Shown: one piece after another, positions 1-5,603 of the stretch
How the letters are laid out: each line of letters opens with the position of its first letter
Position numbering within the stretch: the stretch's first letter is position 1
Source of the DNA: Actinomycetota bacterium
GTDB taxonomy: Bacteria; Actinomycetota; Actinomycetes; Actinomycetales; Angustibacteraceae
Direction of reading: 5' to 3'
Assembly: GCA_014377795.1 (NCBI GenBank)
Contig: JACMOY010000024.1
Location: forward strand, 1-6,527
DNA length: 6,527 nt
The notes under the pieces: generated by a model
The model's database searches: none
Told to the model about the DNA's origin: nothing
The model's input: only the letters and a program-made list of their open reading frames with translations
Position numbers and translations under genes: made by a program

Positions 1-329
1 CCCGATTCCCCCCCTGGGGTGCGGCGGACGTAGGCAGGGCGGGCTACCGGCCGTTGGCTGACCATCGCGGTCCACAGCGGCGGGACGAACAGCCGCTGCG
101 GCAGGGCGCCCGGCCCGGTCGGCGCCACGGCCGGGGTCACGGGCAGCACGGTCGGGACGACCACCAGCGTCAGCAGCAGCGCGACCGCCGCCAGCGCAAG
201 TGCGGGCAGCACCCACACCAGCCGGCGGGGGCGCGTGCGCCAGGCCGCCGTGGCCGCGCGCTGGTGGCCGTCGGCGGGGGTCGGTGCCGTGTCCGCCAGC
301 TGGCTCAGGGCTTCGTGCAGGGACGTCAC
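1..329 (-). CDS. Single-pass membrane protein downstream of SigE-family sigma factor (putative sigma regulator), C-terminus cut by window edge
   Basis: Reading from a GTG at 329, the frame stays open to the left edge, giving about 109 residues. The start overlaps the sigma-factor stop as GTGA, so the two are almost certainly co-translated. The N-terminus (residues 2-13, TSLHEALSQLAD) looks like a short cytoplasmic helix. A basic stretch (RTRPRR, 31-36) precedes one transmembrane helix at about 37-58. A Pro/Val-rich linker follows, and then an extracytoplasmic part beginning LPQRLFVPPLW (76-86). This is the layout I know from proteins encoded beside actinobacterial SigE-family sigma factors, whose outer part is often a beta-propeller-like or otherwise uncharacterised domain. 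An anti-sigma or sensor role is inferred from position and topology only. No zinc-binding HxxxCxxC motif is present in the visible part, so it is not a classic ZAS anti-sigma factor. Codon use is as GC3-rich as the neighbours. Confidence 0.75.
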   Translation of the reverse strand, partial: MTSLHEALSQLADTAPTPADGHQRAATAAWRTRPRRLVWVLPALALAAVALLLTLVVVPTVLPVTPAVAPTGPGALPQRLFVPPLWTAMVSQRPVARPAYVRRTPGGES

Positions 330-841
330 CGTCGCACCTCCGTCACGGGCCCCAGGTCGTCGAGCTCGGGGGCGAGCACGCGCAGGCGGGCCAGGGCGTC
401 CCGCACCTGCGACTTGACCGTGCCGACCCCGATCCCGAGGACGGCGGCGACCTGCGGCTCGGTCAGGTCGTCGTAGAACCGCAGCACCAGCACGGCGCGC
501 TGCTTGGCCGTCAACCGGGCCAGCGCCGCCTGCAGGGTCAGCCGGGTGTCCGGGTCGCCGCCCAGGGCGGGTGCCGGCTCGCGCGAGCCGCCCAGCACCT
601 CGGCCACCCGCGACGTCGTCCGGCGCCACGCGGACACGTGCGCGGTGTAGATCGCCCGCCGTACGTACGCCTCCGGCTCGCCGTCGCGGCTGATCCGCGA
701 CCAGTGCCGGGCGGTGCGCTCGAGCGCGACCTGCACCAGGTCCTCGCCGGCGTGGGCATCGCCGGTGAGCAGCCAGGCCACCCGCAGCAACGCGGGGCGC
801 CGCGCCGTGACGAAGGCGATGAACTGCTCCTCGCCGTCCAC
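326..841 (-). CDS. SigE-family ECF-type RNA polymerase sigma factor
   Basis: A 171-aa sigma factor, the usual length for the actinobacterial SigE family (TIGR02983 type). Region 2 lies at about residues 14-75: LLRVAWLLTGD, then GEDLVQVALERTARHW, then EAYVRRAIYTAHVSAWRR, which is the characteristic family block. Region 4 lies at about 107-156, with the helix-turn-helix TEPQVAAVLGIGVGTVKSQV (127-146). The open frame runs further upstream to 973. The GTG at 841 is chosen because the homology begins at DGEEQF and because a strong purine-rich Shine-Dalgarno (GAGG followed by a run of seven G, complement of 846-854) lies just before it. The gene directs core polymerase to a specific promoter set, most likely an envelope or stress regulon, which is inference. 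It is followed with a GTGA overlap by a membrane protein that may control it. It is divergent from nhaA. Confidence 0.93.
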   Translation of the reverse strand: MDGEEQFIAFVTARRPALLRVAWLLTGDAHAGEDLVQVALERTARHWSRISRDGEPEAYVRRAIYTAHVSAWRRTTSRVAEVLGGSREPAPALGGDPDTRLTLQAALARLTAKQRAVLVLRFYDDLTEPQVAAVLGIGVGTVKSQVRDALARLRVLAPELDDLGPVTEVRR

Positions 842-1030
842 CGCACCCCCCCTCGCCGTCGACCCGTCACACCCTGACACGCGCCGGACGACCCGCCTGG
901 AGGGTGCCGCGCGCCGTTGCCCCGTCGGCCTCACCTGGCAGACCCCACCAGCGCCGCACCGCACCTCCGCCACACGGTGCGGTCCAGCGGCGCGCGCCGG
1001 GTTCGGCCGCGCGGCCGCGCCGGGTGGGCC

Positions 1031-1063
1031 CTAGGCTTGCCCCCGGAGAGCCGGGAAGCCTGG
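1031..1063 (+). repeat. Inverted repeat / hairpin overlapping the nhaA -10 region
   Basis: An inner stem CCCGG (1042-1046) pairs with CCGGG (1051-1055) around the tetraloop AGAG. After a 3-nt bulge (1039-1041), an outer stem at 1031-1038 pairs with 1056-1063 (AGGCTT with AAGCCT, then U-G and C-G). If the TAGGCT box is the true -10, the 5' half is promoter DNA and is not in the transcript. The repeat would then be a protein-binding site or chance. If transcription starts upstream, it is the first hairpin of the leader. Confidence 0.45.
1032..1037 (+). promoter_or_regulatory. Candidate -10 box (TAGGCT) for nhaA
   Basis: TAGGCT fits the actinobacterial housekeeping TANNNT -10 consensus and is the only TA-containing hexamer between the sigma gene and nhaA. 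The same hexamer lies before nth on the other strand, and TAGGGT precedes the holin gene. Transcription would begin near 1044, giving a leader of about 78 nt. I see no recognisable -35 at the usual distance. Confidence 0.45.
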
Positions 1064-1116
1064 TCGGCCGTGCCCGCTGATCAGCGGCACGTCAGTTTCA
1101 CCGACCTCCCCGGGAG
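1062..1116 (+). promoter_or_regulatory. Structured nhaA 5' leader ending on the ribosome-binding site
   Basis: Three pairings can be drawn by hand. First, GGTCGG (1062-1067) pairs perfectly with CCGACC (1101-1106). Second, enclosed within it, a long hairpin at 1069-1091 has at its core the perfect palindrome CCGCTGATCAGCGG (1074-1087), extended by four more pairs past one bulged C at 1073. Third, CTCC (1106-1109) can pair with GGAG (1113-1116), the nhaA Shine-Dalgarno. The nine bases 1092-1100 stay unpaired. The arrangement resembles a translation-controlling cis element, but it matches no family I can confirm from sequence alone. The palindrome could instead be a DNA operator for a dimeric repressor. 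Confidence 0.4.
1112..1116 (+). promoter_or_regulatory. Ribosome-binding site (GGGAG) for nhaA
   Basis: GGGAG lies five bases before the GTG at 1122. It supports that start over the in-frame alternatives. It is directly preceded by ACCTCCC, which is complementary to it. Confidence 0.7.
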
Positions 1117-1121
1117 CCCTT

Positions 1122-2402
1122 GTGTCGACACCGGTCCGGCGCCTGTTCTCACGCAGCACCTGGCACGAGGCCCAGCACGTGGCCGCGGCGCTGCGCACCG
1201 AGACCATCGGCGGCGCCCTGCTGCTCGCCGCCACCCTGATCGCCCTGGTCTGGGCGAACTCGCCGTGGCGCGAGGCCTACCAGCACCTGCGCGAGACCAC
1301 GGTGGGACCGAGTGCACTTCACCTCAACCTGGACTTGTCGGCGTGGGCCGCGGACGGGCTGCTGGCGGTGTTCTTCTTCGTAGCCGGCATCGAGCTCAAG
1401 CACGAGCTCGTCGTCGGCGACCTGCGCGAGCCCGCCAAGGCGGTTCTGCCGGTCGTCGCGGCGTTCGCCGGCGTGATCGTCCCGGCGCTGCTGTACGTGC
1501 TCGTAGCCCCCCGCGACGCGTCACACGGGTGGGCCGTGCCGACAGCCACCGACATCGCCTTCGCGCTCGCGGTGCTGGCCGTCCTGGGCAGCCGGCTGCC
1601 CAGCGCGCTGCGCTCGTTCCTGCTCACCCTTGCTGTCGTCGACGACCTGGTGGCGATCACGATCATCGCCGTCGCGTACACCGCGGGCCTGGACCCGCGG
1701 CCACTGGTGCTGGCCCTGCTCCCGTTGCTCCTGTTCGCTCTCGCGGTGCGCGCGCGCCGCACGGCCTGGTGGTTGCTGCTGCCGCTGGCCTTCGCGACCT
1801 GGGCGCTGGTGCACGCCTCGGGGGTCCACGCGACCGTCGCCGGGGTGCTGCTCGGCCTGGTGGTGCCGGTACGTCGGGCGGTGGGCGAGCGCGCGTCGGT
1901 GGCCGAGCGCCTCGAGCACGTCGTGCGGCCCTTCTCGGCGGGGTTCGCGGTGCCGGTCTTCGCACTGTTCGCCGCCGGGGTGACGCTCGTGGGCGGGGGG
2001 CTGGGCGCAGCGCTGCACGACCGGGCAGCCGTCGCGGTCGTCGCCGCGCTCGTCGTCGGCAAGTGCGTCGGGGTGCTGGGCGGCACCTGGCTGACCGCCC
2101 GCTTCACCCGGGCCGAGCTCGACGACGACCTGGCCTGGGGCGATGTGCTGGGGGTGTCGCTGCTCGCCGGAATCGGCTTCACCGTCAGCCTGCTGATCGG
2201 CGACCTCGCCTTCGGCGCCGGCAGCGCGCGCGACAACCACGTCAAGATCGCCGTTCTGGCCGGTTCGGTGATCTCGGCGCTGCTCGCGGGGGTGGTGCTG
2301 CGGCGACGCAGCGCCGTCCACCGCCGCATCGCCGAGCTGGAGGACCGCGACGACGACGGGGACGGCGTGCCGGACTGCTACCAGCAGCCGGCGTCGCGCT
2401 GA
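1122..2402 (+). CDS. nhaA: Na+/H+ antiporter NhaA
   Basis: A 426-aa inner-membrane antiporter that exports Na+ or Li+ in exchange for protons, serving salt tolerance and internal pH control. Family blocks are clear: [20 protein letters not shown] (30-49, first membrane segment), [20 protein letters not shown] (84-103), and [17 protein letters not shown] (140-156) with D144 at the place of E. coli D133. The ion-binding pair D174-D175 sits in [10 protein letters not shown], corresponding to E. coli D163-D164. K314 in [13 protein letters not shown] probably corresponds to E. coli K300. About twelve membrane segments fit the hydropathy by eye. The GTG start at 1122 has a good Shine-Dalgarno. After the last helix comes a charged tail with a DDDGDGVPD loop (410-418), unusual for a transporter tail. 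The gene is preceded by a structured leader and followed after 37 bases by the holin-like gene. Confidence 0.97.
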   Translation: MSTPVRRLFSRSTWHEAQHVAAALRTETIGGALLLAATLIALVWANSPWREAYQHLRETTVGPSALHLNLDLSAWAADGLLAVFFFVAGIELKHELVVGDLREPAKAVLPVVAAFAGVIVPALLYVLVAPRDASHGWAVPTATDIAFALAVLAVLGSRLPSALRSFLLTLAVVDDLVAITIIAVAYTAGLDPRPLVLALLPLLLFALAVRARRTAWWLLLPLAFATWALVHASGVHATVAGVLLGLVVPVRRAVGERASVAERLEHVVRPFSAGFAVPVFALFAAGVTLVGGGLGAALHDRAAVAVVAALVVGKCVGVLGGTWLTARFTRAELDDDLAWGDVLGVSLLAGIGFTVSLLIGDLAFGAGSARDNHVKIAVLAGSVISALLAGVVLRRRSAVHRRIAELEDRDDDGDGVPDCYQQPASR

Positions 2403-2427
2403 CTCGCCTCGCGCGGCGACCTGCCCC

Positions 2428-2433
2428 TAGGGT
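2428..2433 (+). promoter_or_regulatory. Candidate leaderless-type -10 box (TAGGGT) for the holin-hydrolase unit
   Basis: TAGGGT ends six bases before the ATG at 2440. This is the spacing expected when transcription starts at the start codon itself, a common arrangement in actinobacteria. The AGGG inside the box could also act as a Shine-Dalgarno seven bases from the ATG in a longer transcript from nhaA, so the two readings are not separable by sequence. No clear -35 is seen. Confidence 0.5.
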
Positions 2434-2439
2434 CGATTC

Positions 2440-2859
2440 ATGAGCACCCCGTCGATCACGCCCACCGCCAAGCCCGAGCGCACCCTCGGCCAGCTGGTGT
2501 CCGATGCCTCGCGCGACCTGTCGGCGATCGTCCGCGCCGAGGTCGCGCTGGCCAAGGCCGAGGTCAAGGTCGAGGCCAAGACCGCGGCGCTGGGCGGGGC
2601 GATCTTCGCCGTCGCCGGGGTCGTCGCCTTCCTCGCCCTGATCCTGCTGCTCGTGGCCGCGGCGTACGGGCTGGTGGCGCTGGGGCTCTCACCGTGGCTG
2701 GCGTTCCTGATCGTGGCCGTCGTCCTGCTGGTGCTCGCCGCCGTCCTCGCCCTGGTCGGCAAGTCGCGCCTGGCCAAGCTGAAGGCCCCCGAGCGCACCG
2801 TGCGCACCGCGAAGGAGACCGTCGCGACGCTCAAGGGCACCACGTCGCACACCCCGTGA
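2440..2859 (+). CDS. Actinobacterial Holin-X family (phage_holin_3_6-like) membrane protein
   Basis: A 139-aa protein of the family usually labelled 'phage holin family' or 'Putative Actinobacterial Holin-X'. An amphipathic helix (about 15-47) begins TLGQLVSDASRDLSAIVRAE, the typical family opening, and continues with regular Ala/Lys/Glu spacing. Two membrane helices follow at about 52-82 and 86-106, separated by a short turn at SPW. A basic C-terminal tail (108-139) comes last. Despite the name, these are chromosomal membrane proteins of unproven function, and nothing phage-like is nearby. The gene sits in the position of M. tuberculosis Rv3669, ahead of an EphE-like hydrolase and MarP, which suggests a cell-envelope role linked to MarP (inference). 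Its stop overlaps the hydrolase start as GTGA. Confidence 0.9.
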   Translation: MSTPSITPTAKPERTLGQLVSDASRDLSAIVRAEVALAKAEVKVEAKTAALGGAIFAVAGVVAFLALILLLVAAAYGLVALGLSPWLAFLIVAVVLLVLAAVLALVGKSRLAKLKAPERTVRTAKETVATLKGTTSHTP

Positions 2860-3764
2860 CCCCTGGCGTCGACGCCACGCACGTCCTGATCGACGGGCCG
2901 TGGCGGCACCGCTTCGTCGCCGCCAACGGGGCCAGGTTCCATGTCGCCGAGGCCGGCGAGGGGCCGCTGGTCGTTCTGCTGCACGGCTTCCCGCAGCACT
3001 GGTGGTGCTGGCGCGACCAGCTCACCGGGCTCGCGGACGCCGGCTACCGGGTCGCCGCGATGGACCTGCGCGGGTACGGCGCGTCCGACAAACCGCCCCG
3101 GGGATACGACACCCCCACGCTGGCTGCGGACGTCGCCGCCGTCGTCCGCTCGCTGGGTGAGCCGGCCGCCACCATCGTCGGCCACGACTGGGGTGCCTTC
3201 ATCGCCTGGGCGATGCCCGCGCTCGAACCCGCCGTCACCCGCGCGATCGCCCCGATCTCGATGGCCCACCCGCTGCGGCTGCGCACCGCGATGCTCACCT
3301 CACCCGCCCAGATCCGGGCGAGCACCCACGTCCTGGAGTACCAGCAGCCGTGGCGGCCCGAGCGCCAGCTGGTTCGCGACGGCGAGGTCGAGCGGCTGCT
3401 GCGCCGCTGGGGCGGTCCGGGGTGGCCGGCCGACCCCGAGGTGGTGGCGACCTACGCCGCCGCCATCCGGGTGCCGTTCGTCGCGCACTCGGCTCTGGAG
3501 TACTTCCGCTGGGCCGTCCGCTCGCAGGTGCGCGCCGACGGGCGCGCGTTCTTCGACGCGGTCGAGCGGCCGATCACCGTGCCGGTGCTGCAGCTGCACG
3601 GCGCACTCGACCCGTGCATCCTGCCGGCGACGGCCGAGGGGTCGGCGCGCTGGGTCGAGGGCCCGCTGCGCTCGGTCGTCGTCGAGGGCGCCGGCCACTA
3701 CCTGCCCGAGGAGCGCCCGGACGTCGTCACCGGCCACCTGCTGGACTGGCTGGCCGGCATCTGA
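2856..3764 (+). CDS. Alpha/beta-fold hydrolase, EphE-like epoxide hydrolase
   Basis: A 302-aa cytosolic alpha/beta hydrolase that probably opens epoxides with water; the natural substrate is unknown. The oxyanion-hole motif HGFP lies at 43-46. The nucleophile is D111 in GHDWGA (109-114), where an aspartate rather than serine points to the epoxide hydrolase or dehalogenase branch. The acid is D252 in HGALDP and the base is H281 in GAGHYLPEE. Lid tyrosines Y162 (LEYQQPW) and Y216 (LEYFRW) are at the right places for the two Tyr that activate the epoxide ring, favouring an epoxide hydrolase over a haloalkane dehalogenase. The GTG at 2856 is chosen because it forms a GTGA overlap with the holin stop and the domain begins soon after. 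Position matches ephE (Rv3670) of M. tuberculosis. It converges on marP with a one-base gap. Confidence 0.9.
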   Translation: MTPGVDATHVLIDGPWRHRFVAANGARFHVAEAGEGPLVVLLHGFPQHWWCWRDQLTGLADAGYRVAAMDLRGYGASDKPPRGYDTPTLAADVAAVVRSLGEPAATIVGHDWGAFIAWAMPALEPAVTRAIAPISMAHPLRLRTAMLTSPAQIRASTHVLEYQQPWRPERQLVRDGEVERLLRRWGGPGWPADPEVVATYAAAIRVPFVAHSALEYFRWAVRSQVRADGRAFFDAVERPITVPVLQLHGALDPCILPATAEGSARWVEGPLRSVVVEGAGHYLPEERPDVVTGHLLDWLAGI

Positions 3765-3773
3765 CTCAGCCAG
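3746..3773. terminator. Possible bidirectional hairpin spanning the two convergent stop codons
   Basis: CTGGCTGG (3746-3753) pairs with TCAGCCAG (3766-3773), seven Watson-Crick pairs plus one G-U, around a 12-base loop. It covers the hydrolase stop (3762-3764) and the marP stop (3766-3768). There is no U-tract on either strand, so an intrinsic terminator role is uncertain. No better terminator candidate is visible at this junction. Confidence 0.35.
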
Positions 3774-4959
3774 CGGCGCACCCGCCGACGCCGACCGGCG
3801 TCCGCGCCGACACCGCTCGGTCGAGCACCGGCGCCGCCTCGGACGTGGTCAGCGCGTAGCCGGTGCTGTCGTCGTCCAGGCTCTTGGCGAACACGACCCC
3901 GACGACCACGCCGTCGCGTGAGAGCAGAGGGCCGCCGGAGTTGCCCGGCTGCACCCGCGCGTACAGCGAGTACACCTCGCGCACCGAGGCGCGGGTGCGG
4001 TAGATGTCCTCGCCGCGGGCGGTGATGACCTCGCGCACCCGGGCGGAGTCCAGACGGTAGGGGCCGTCCAGCGGGAACCCCGCGACGACGGCGGTCGCCC
4101 CCCGCCCGAGGTCGCGACCCACCGGCAGCGCGGGCGCGGGCAGGTCGGGGACGTCGATCACCGCCAGGTCGCGCACCGGGTCGAAGACCACGACGCGCCC
4201 GTCGAAGGCCCGACCCTCGCCGCCGACCCGCACCTGGGGTCGCGTCACGCCCGCCACGACGTGCGCGTTGGTGACGACGCGACCCCGCGCGACCACCCAC
4301 CCGCTGCCTTCCTGCGACCGGTCGCAGGCGGGTGCGAGCCCGCTGACCTTGACGATGCTGCGCGCCGCGGCGAGCACACCGGCGGTGCGGACGACGGCCG
4401 GGTCGGGGGGCTCGACCGCCCGGATCCGCTCGGGCCCGAAACCCTCGAAGACCCGCGGGAACCCCTGGGTGTCCAGCAGGGTGCGGAACCCGGCGAACAC
4501 CCGGCCGCTGCTCGAGGGCACCACCTGGTCGATGGCGCTGACGATCCGCGAGCGGCCGATGGCCCGCGACAGGGTCTGCGCCGGCCCACCGCGCAGCGCT
4601 CCGGCGATCAGCGACACCAGGATGCAGACGGCGACGACGCTGGCGACGGCGCCCAGCACCGCGTCCAGCAGCCGGGCGGGCCGGTTGCGCACGTGGCTGC
4701 GGGCGCGGGTCCCGAACGCGACGCCCACCGCCTGCCCGATGCTGGCCGCCGCGAGCACCCCCACGACGATCACCACCACCCGTCGCAGGTCGGCGGTCCC
4801 GGGGGTGATCCAGCGCTCAAGCAGCTGGGGCAGTCCCCACATCGCGAGGGCGCCCCCGCCGAGGAACCCGGTCAGCGACAGGACGCTGACGACCACACCC
4901 TGCCGGAACCCCGAGACCGCGTAGCCCACCAGCACCAGCGTCAGCAGCAGGTCGATCAC
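3766..4959 (-). CDS. marP: MarP-type membrane serine protease (CvpA domain plus trypsin-like domain), acid resistance
   Basis: A 397-aa protein, about the length I recall for M. tuberculosis MarP (Rv3671c). Residues 1-122 hold four membrane helices of the CvpA type (about 4-26, 27-45, 60-82, 100-122). After a linker comes an extracytoplasmic trypsin-like protease with catalytic H233 (TNAHVV), D264 (RDLAVI) and S341 (QPGNSGGP). The only cysteines outside the membrane are C212 and C394, matching the C214-C395 disulfide reported in the mycobacterial enzyme. MarP keeps the mycobacterial cytoplasm neutral in acid and acts on the wall hydrolase RipA; the same role here is inference from domain layout and neighbours. 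The GTG at 4959 overlaps the NUDIX stop as GTGA and the first membrane helix starts at once ([13 protein letters not shown]), so the longer upstream frame is not used. Confidence 0.95.
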   Translation of the reverse strand: MIDLLLTLVLVGYAVSGFRQGVVVSVLSLTGFLGGGALAMWGLPQLLERWITPGTADLRRVVVIVVGVLAAASIGQAVGVAFGTRARSHVRNRPARLLDAVLGAVASVVAVCILVSLIAGALRGGPAQTLSRAIGRSRIVSAIDQVVPSSSGRVFAGFRTLLDTQGFPRVFEGFGPERIRAVEPPDPAVVRTAGVLAAARSIVKVSGLAPACDRSQEGSGWVVARGRVVTNAHVVAGVTRPQVRVGGEGRAFDGRVVVFDPVRDLAVIDVPDLPAPALPVGRDLGRGATAVVAGFPLDGPYRLDSARVREVITARGEDIYRTRASVREVYSLYARVQPGNSGGPLLSRDGVVVGVVFAKSLDDDSTGYALTTSEAAPVLDRAVSARTPVGVGGCAAG

Positions 4960-5603
4960 GTCAGCAGCGCCATGATGTCGTCCGGCAGGTCCTCGGTCGG
5001 GGTCGCGTCCCAGCCCAGCTCGACACCCGCCAGGTGCAGCACCCGCGCCAGCAGCCCGGCGGTGAAACCCCAGACGTACAGGCCCTGCACCCGAAAGGCC
5101 GGCCCGACGAAACCGCTGGGGTGGCGGGCCAGCACCCGGTTCGCGGGGTCGGCGAGCTCGCGCAGCGGGGCCCGGACCACCGAGGCGACCTCGGCCGCGT
5201 CGACCGGCGCGACGGCGGACGTCGAGGTCCACCAGGCGAGCACCGGCGTGACGACGTACCGGCTCGGCGGCAGGTAGATCGCCGGCAGGACGCCGATCAC
5301 CTCGACGCCGGCGGGGTCCAGGCCGGTCTCCTCCGTGGCCTCGCGCAGGGCGGCCCCCACGGCGCCGTCGTCCGTCGGGTCCAGGCCACCGCCGGGGAAC
5401 GAGACCTGGCCGGCGTGCGAGCGCAGGGTTCGCGAGCGCTCGGTCAGCAGGACGTCGGGGCCGCCGGTGGGGTCCGCACCCTCGCCGAACAGCATCAGCA
5501 CGGCCGAGTGCCGGCCGCCGTCCGCGCCCGGGCGGGCCCAGCCGGGGTCGTCGTCGACGGCCAGCGCCGGCACCTGCAGCAGCCGCTCGCGCAGGTCCCT
5601 CAC
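4956..5603 (-). CDS. NUDIX hydrolase, CoA pyrophosphatase (UPF0035/NudL-like) family
   Basis: A 215-aa NUDIX enzyme that probably splits CoA or its derivatives at the pyrophosphate into 4'-phosphopantetheine and 3',5'-ADP using Mg2+ or Mn2+. The family-specific UPF0035 stretch is at 53-75 ([20 protein letters not shown] then GGLD). It runs into the Nudix box at 73-95, ending REATEETGL, with catalytic E88, E91 and E92 present. The non-catalytic Glu of the box is Asp here (D79), a mild change. The GTG at 5603 is chosen because it overlaps the nth stop as GTGA. The frame remains open upstream inside nth, but that part has no protein-like sequence. It is the middle gene of nth-NUDIX-marP and corresponds to Rv3672c in M. 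tuberculosis. CoA specificity is inferred from the family signature. Confidence 0.93.
   Translation of the reverse strand: MRDLRERLLQVPALAVDDDPGWARPGADGGRHSAVLMLFGEGADPTGGPDVLLTERSRTLRSHAGQVSFPGGGLDPTDDGAVGAALREATEETGLDPAGVEVIGVLPAIYLPPSRYVVTPVLAWWTSTSAVAPVDAAEVASVVRAPLRELADPANRVLARHPSGFVGPAFRVQGLYVWGFTAGLLARVLHLAGVELGWDATPTEDLPDDIMALLT

Larger units (their letters stand above)
842..1121. other. Divergent intergenic region between sigma factor and nhaA
   Basis: This stretch of 280 bases has no convincing gene. The left part, before the sigma factor, has no TANNNT box on the minus strand within 190 bases of the start. It does carry an inverted repeat GTCA-N5-TGAC at 866-878 and a CACCCT/AGGGTG pair at 870-875 and 901-906. 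The middle (about 980-1020) holds GC-only palindromes that are probably chance. The right part (1031-1116) holds the nhaA promoter box and leader structures described separately. Confidence 0.7.

Noticed and set aside
200..877. Plus-strand frame opposite the sigma factor
   Set aside because: It is antisense to a clear sigma factor, with Arg/Pro/Gly-rich composition and no start signal.
988..1017. Palindromes of only G and C (988-999 and 1004-1017)
   Set aside because: They consist of alternating GC blocks that arise often by chance at this base composition, and have no fixed relation to a start or promoter.
1062..1116. Naming the nhaA leader as a known Li+ or Na+ riboswitch
   Set aside because: I cannot match the conserved nucleotides of those classes from memory, and as I recall they are reported mainly outside actinobacteria. 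The region is listed only as a structured leader.
1319..2329. Two long minus-strand frames opposite nhaA (1319-2329 and 1521-2321)
   Set aside because: Antisense open frames are expected in GC-rich coding DNA. Their products are low-complexity and unlike any family I know.
917..2443. Long plus-strand frame overlapping nhaA
   Set aside because: It is a frame-shifted shadow of nhaA, rich in Arg/Gly/Ala with no recognisable motif, while nhaA carries the full family signature.
2440..2859. Reading the holin-family gene as evidence of a prophage
   Set aside because: There is no endolysin, structural, integrase or att sequence. The gene sits in a conserved chromosomal block and the family name is historical.
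4959..5232. N-terminal extension of MarP into the NUDIX gene
   Set aside because: The extension is Arg/Gly-rich and overlaps NUDIX codons. The GTG at 4959 starts directly at the first membrane helix and gives the expected family length.
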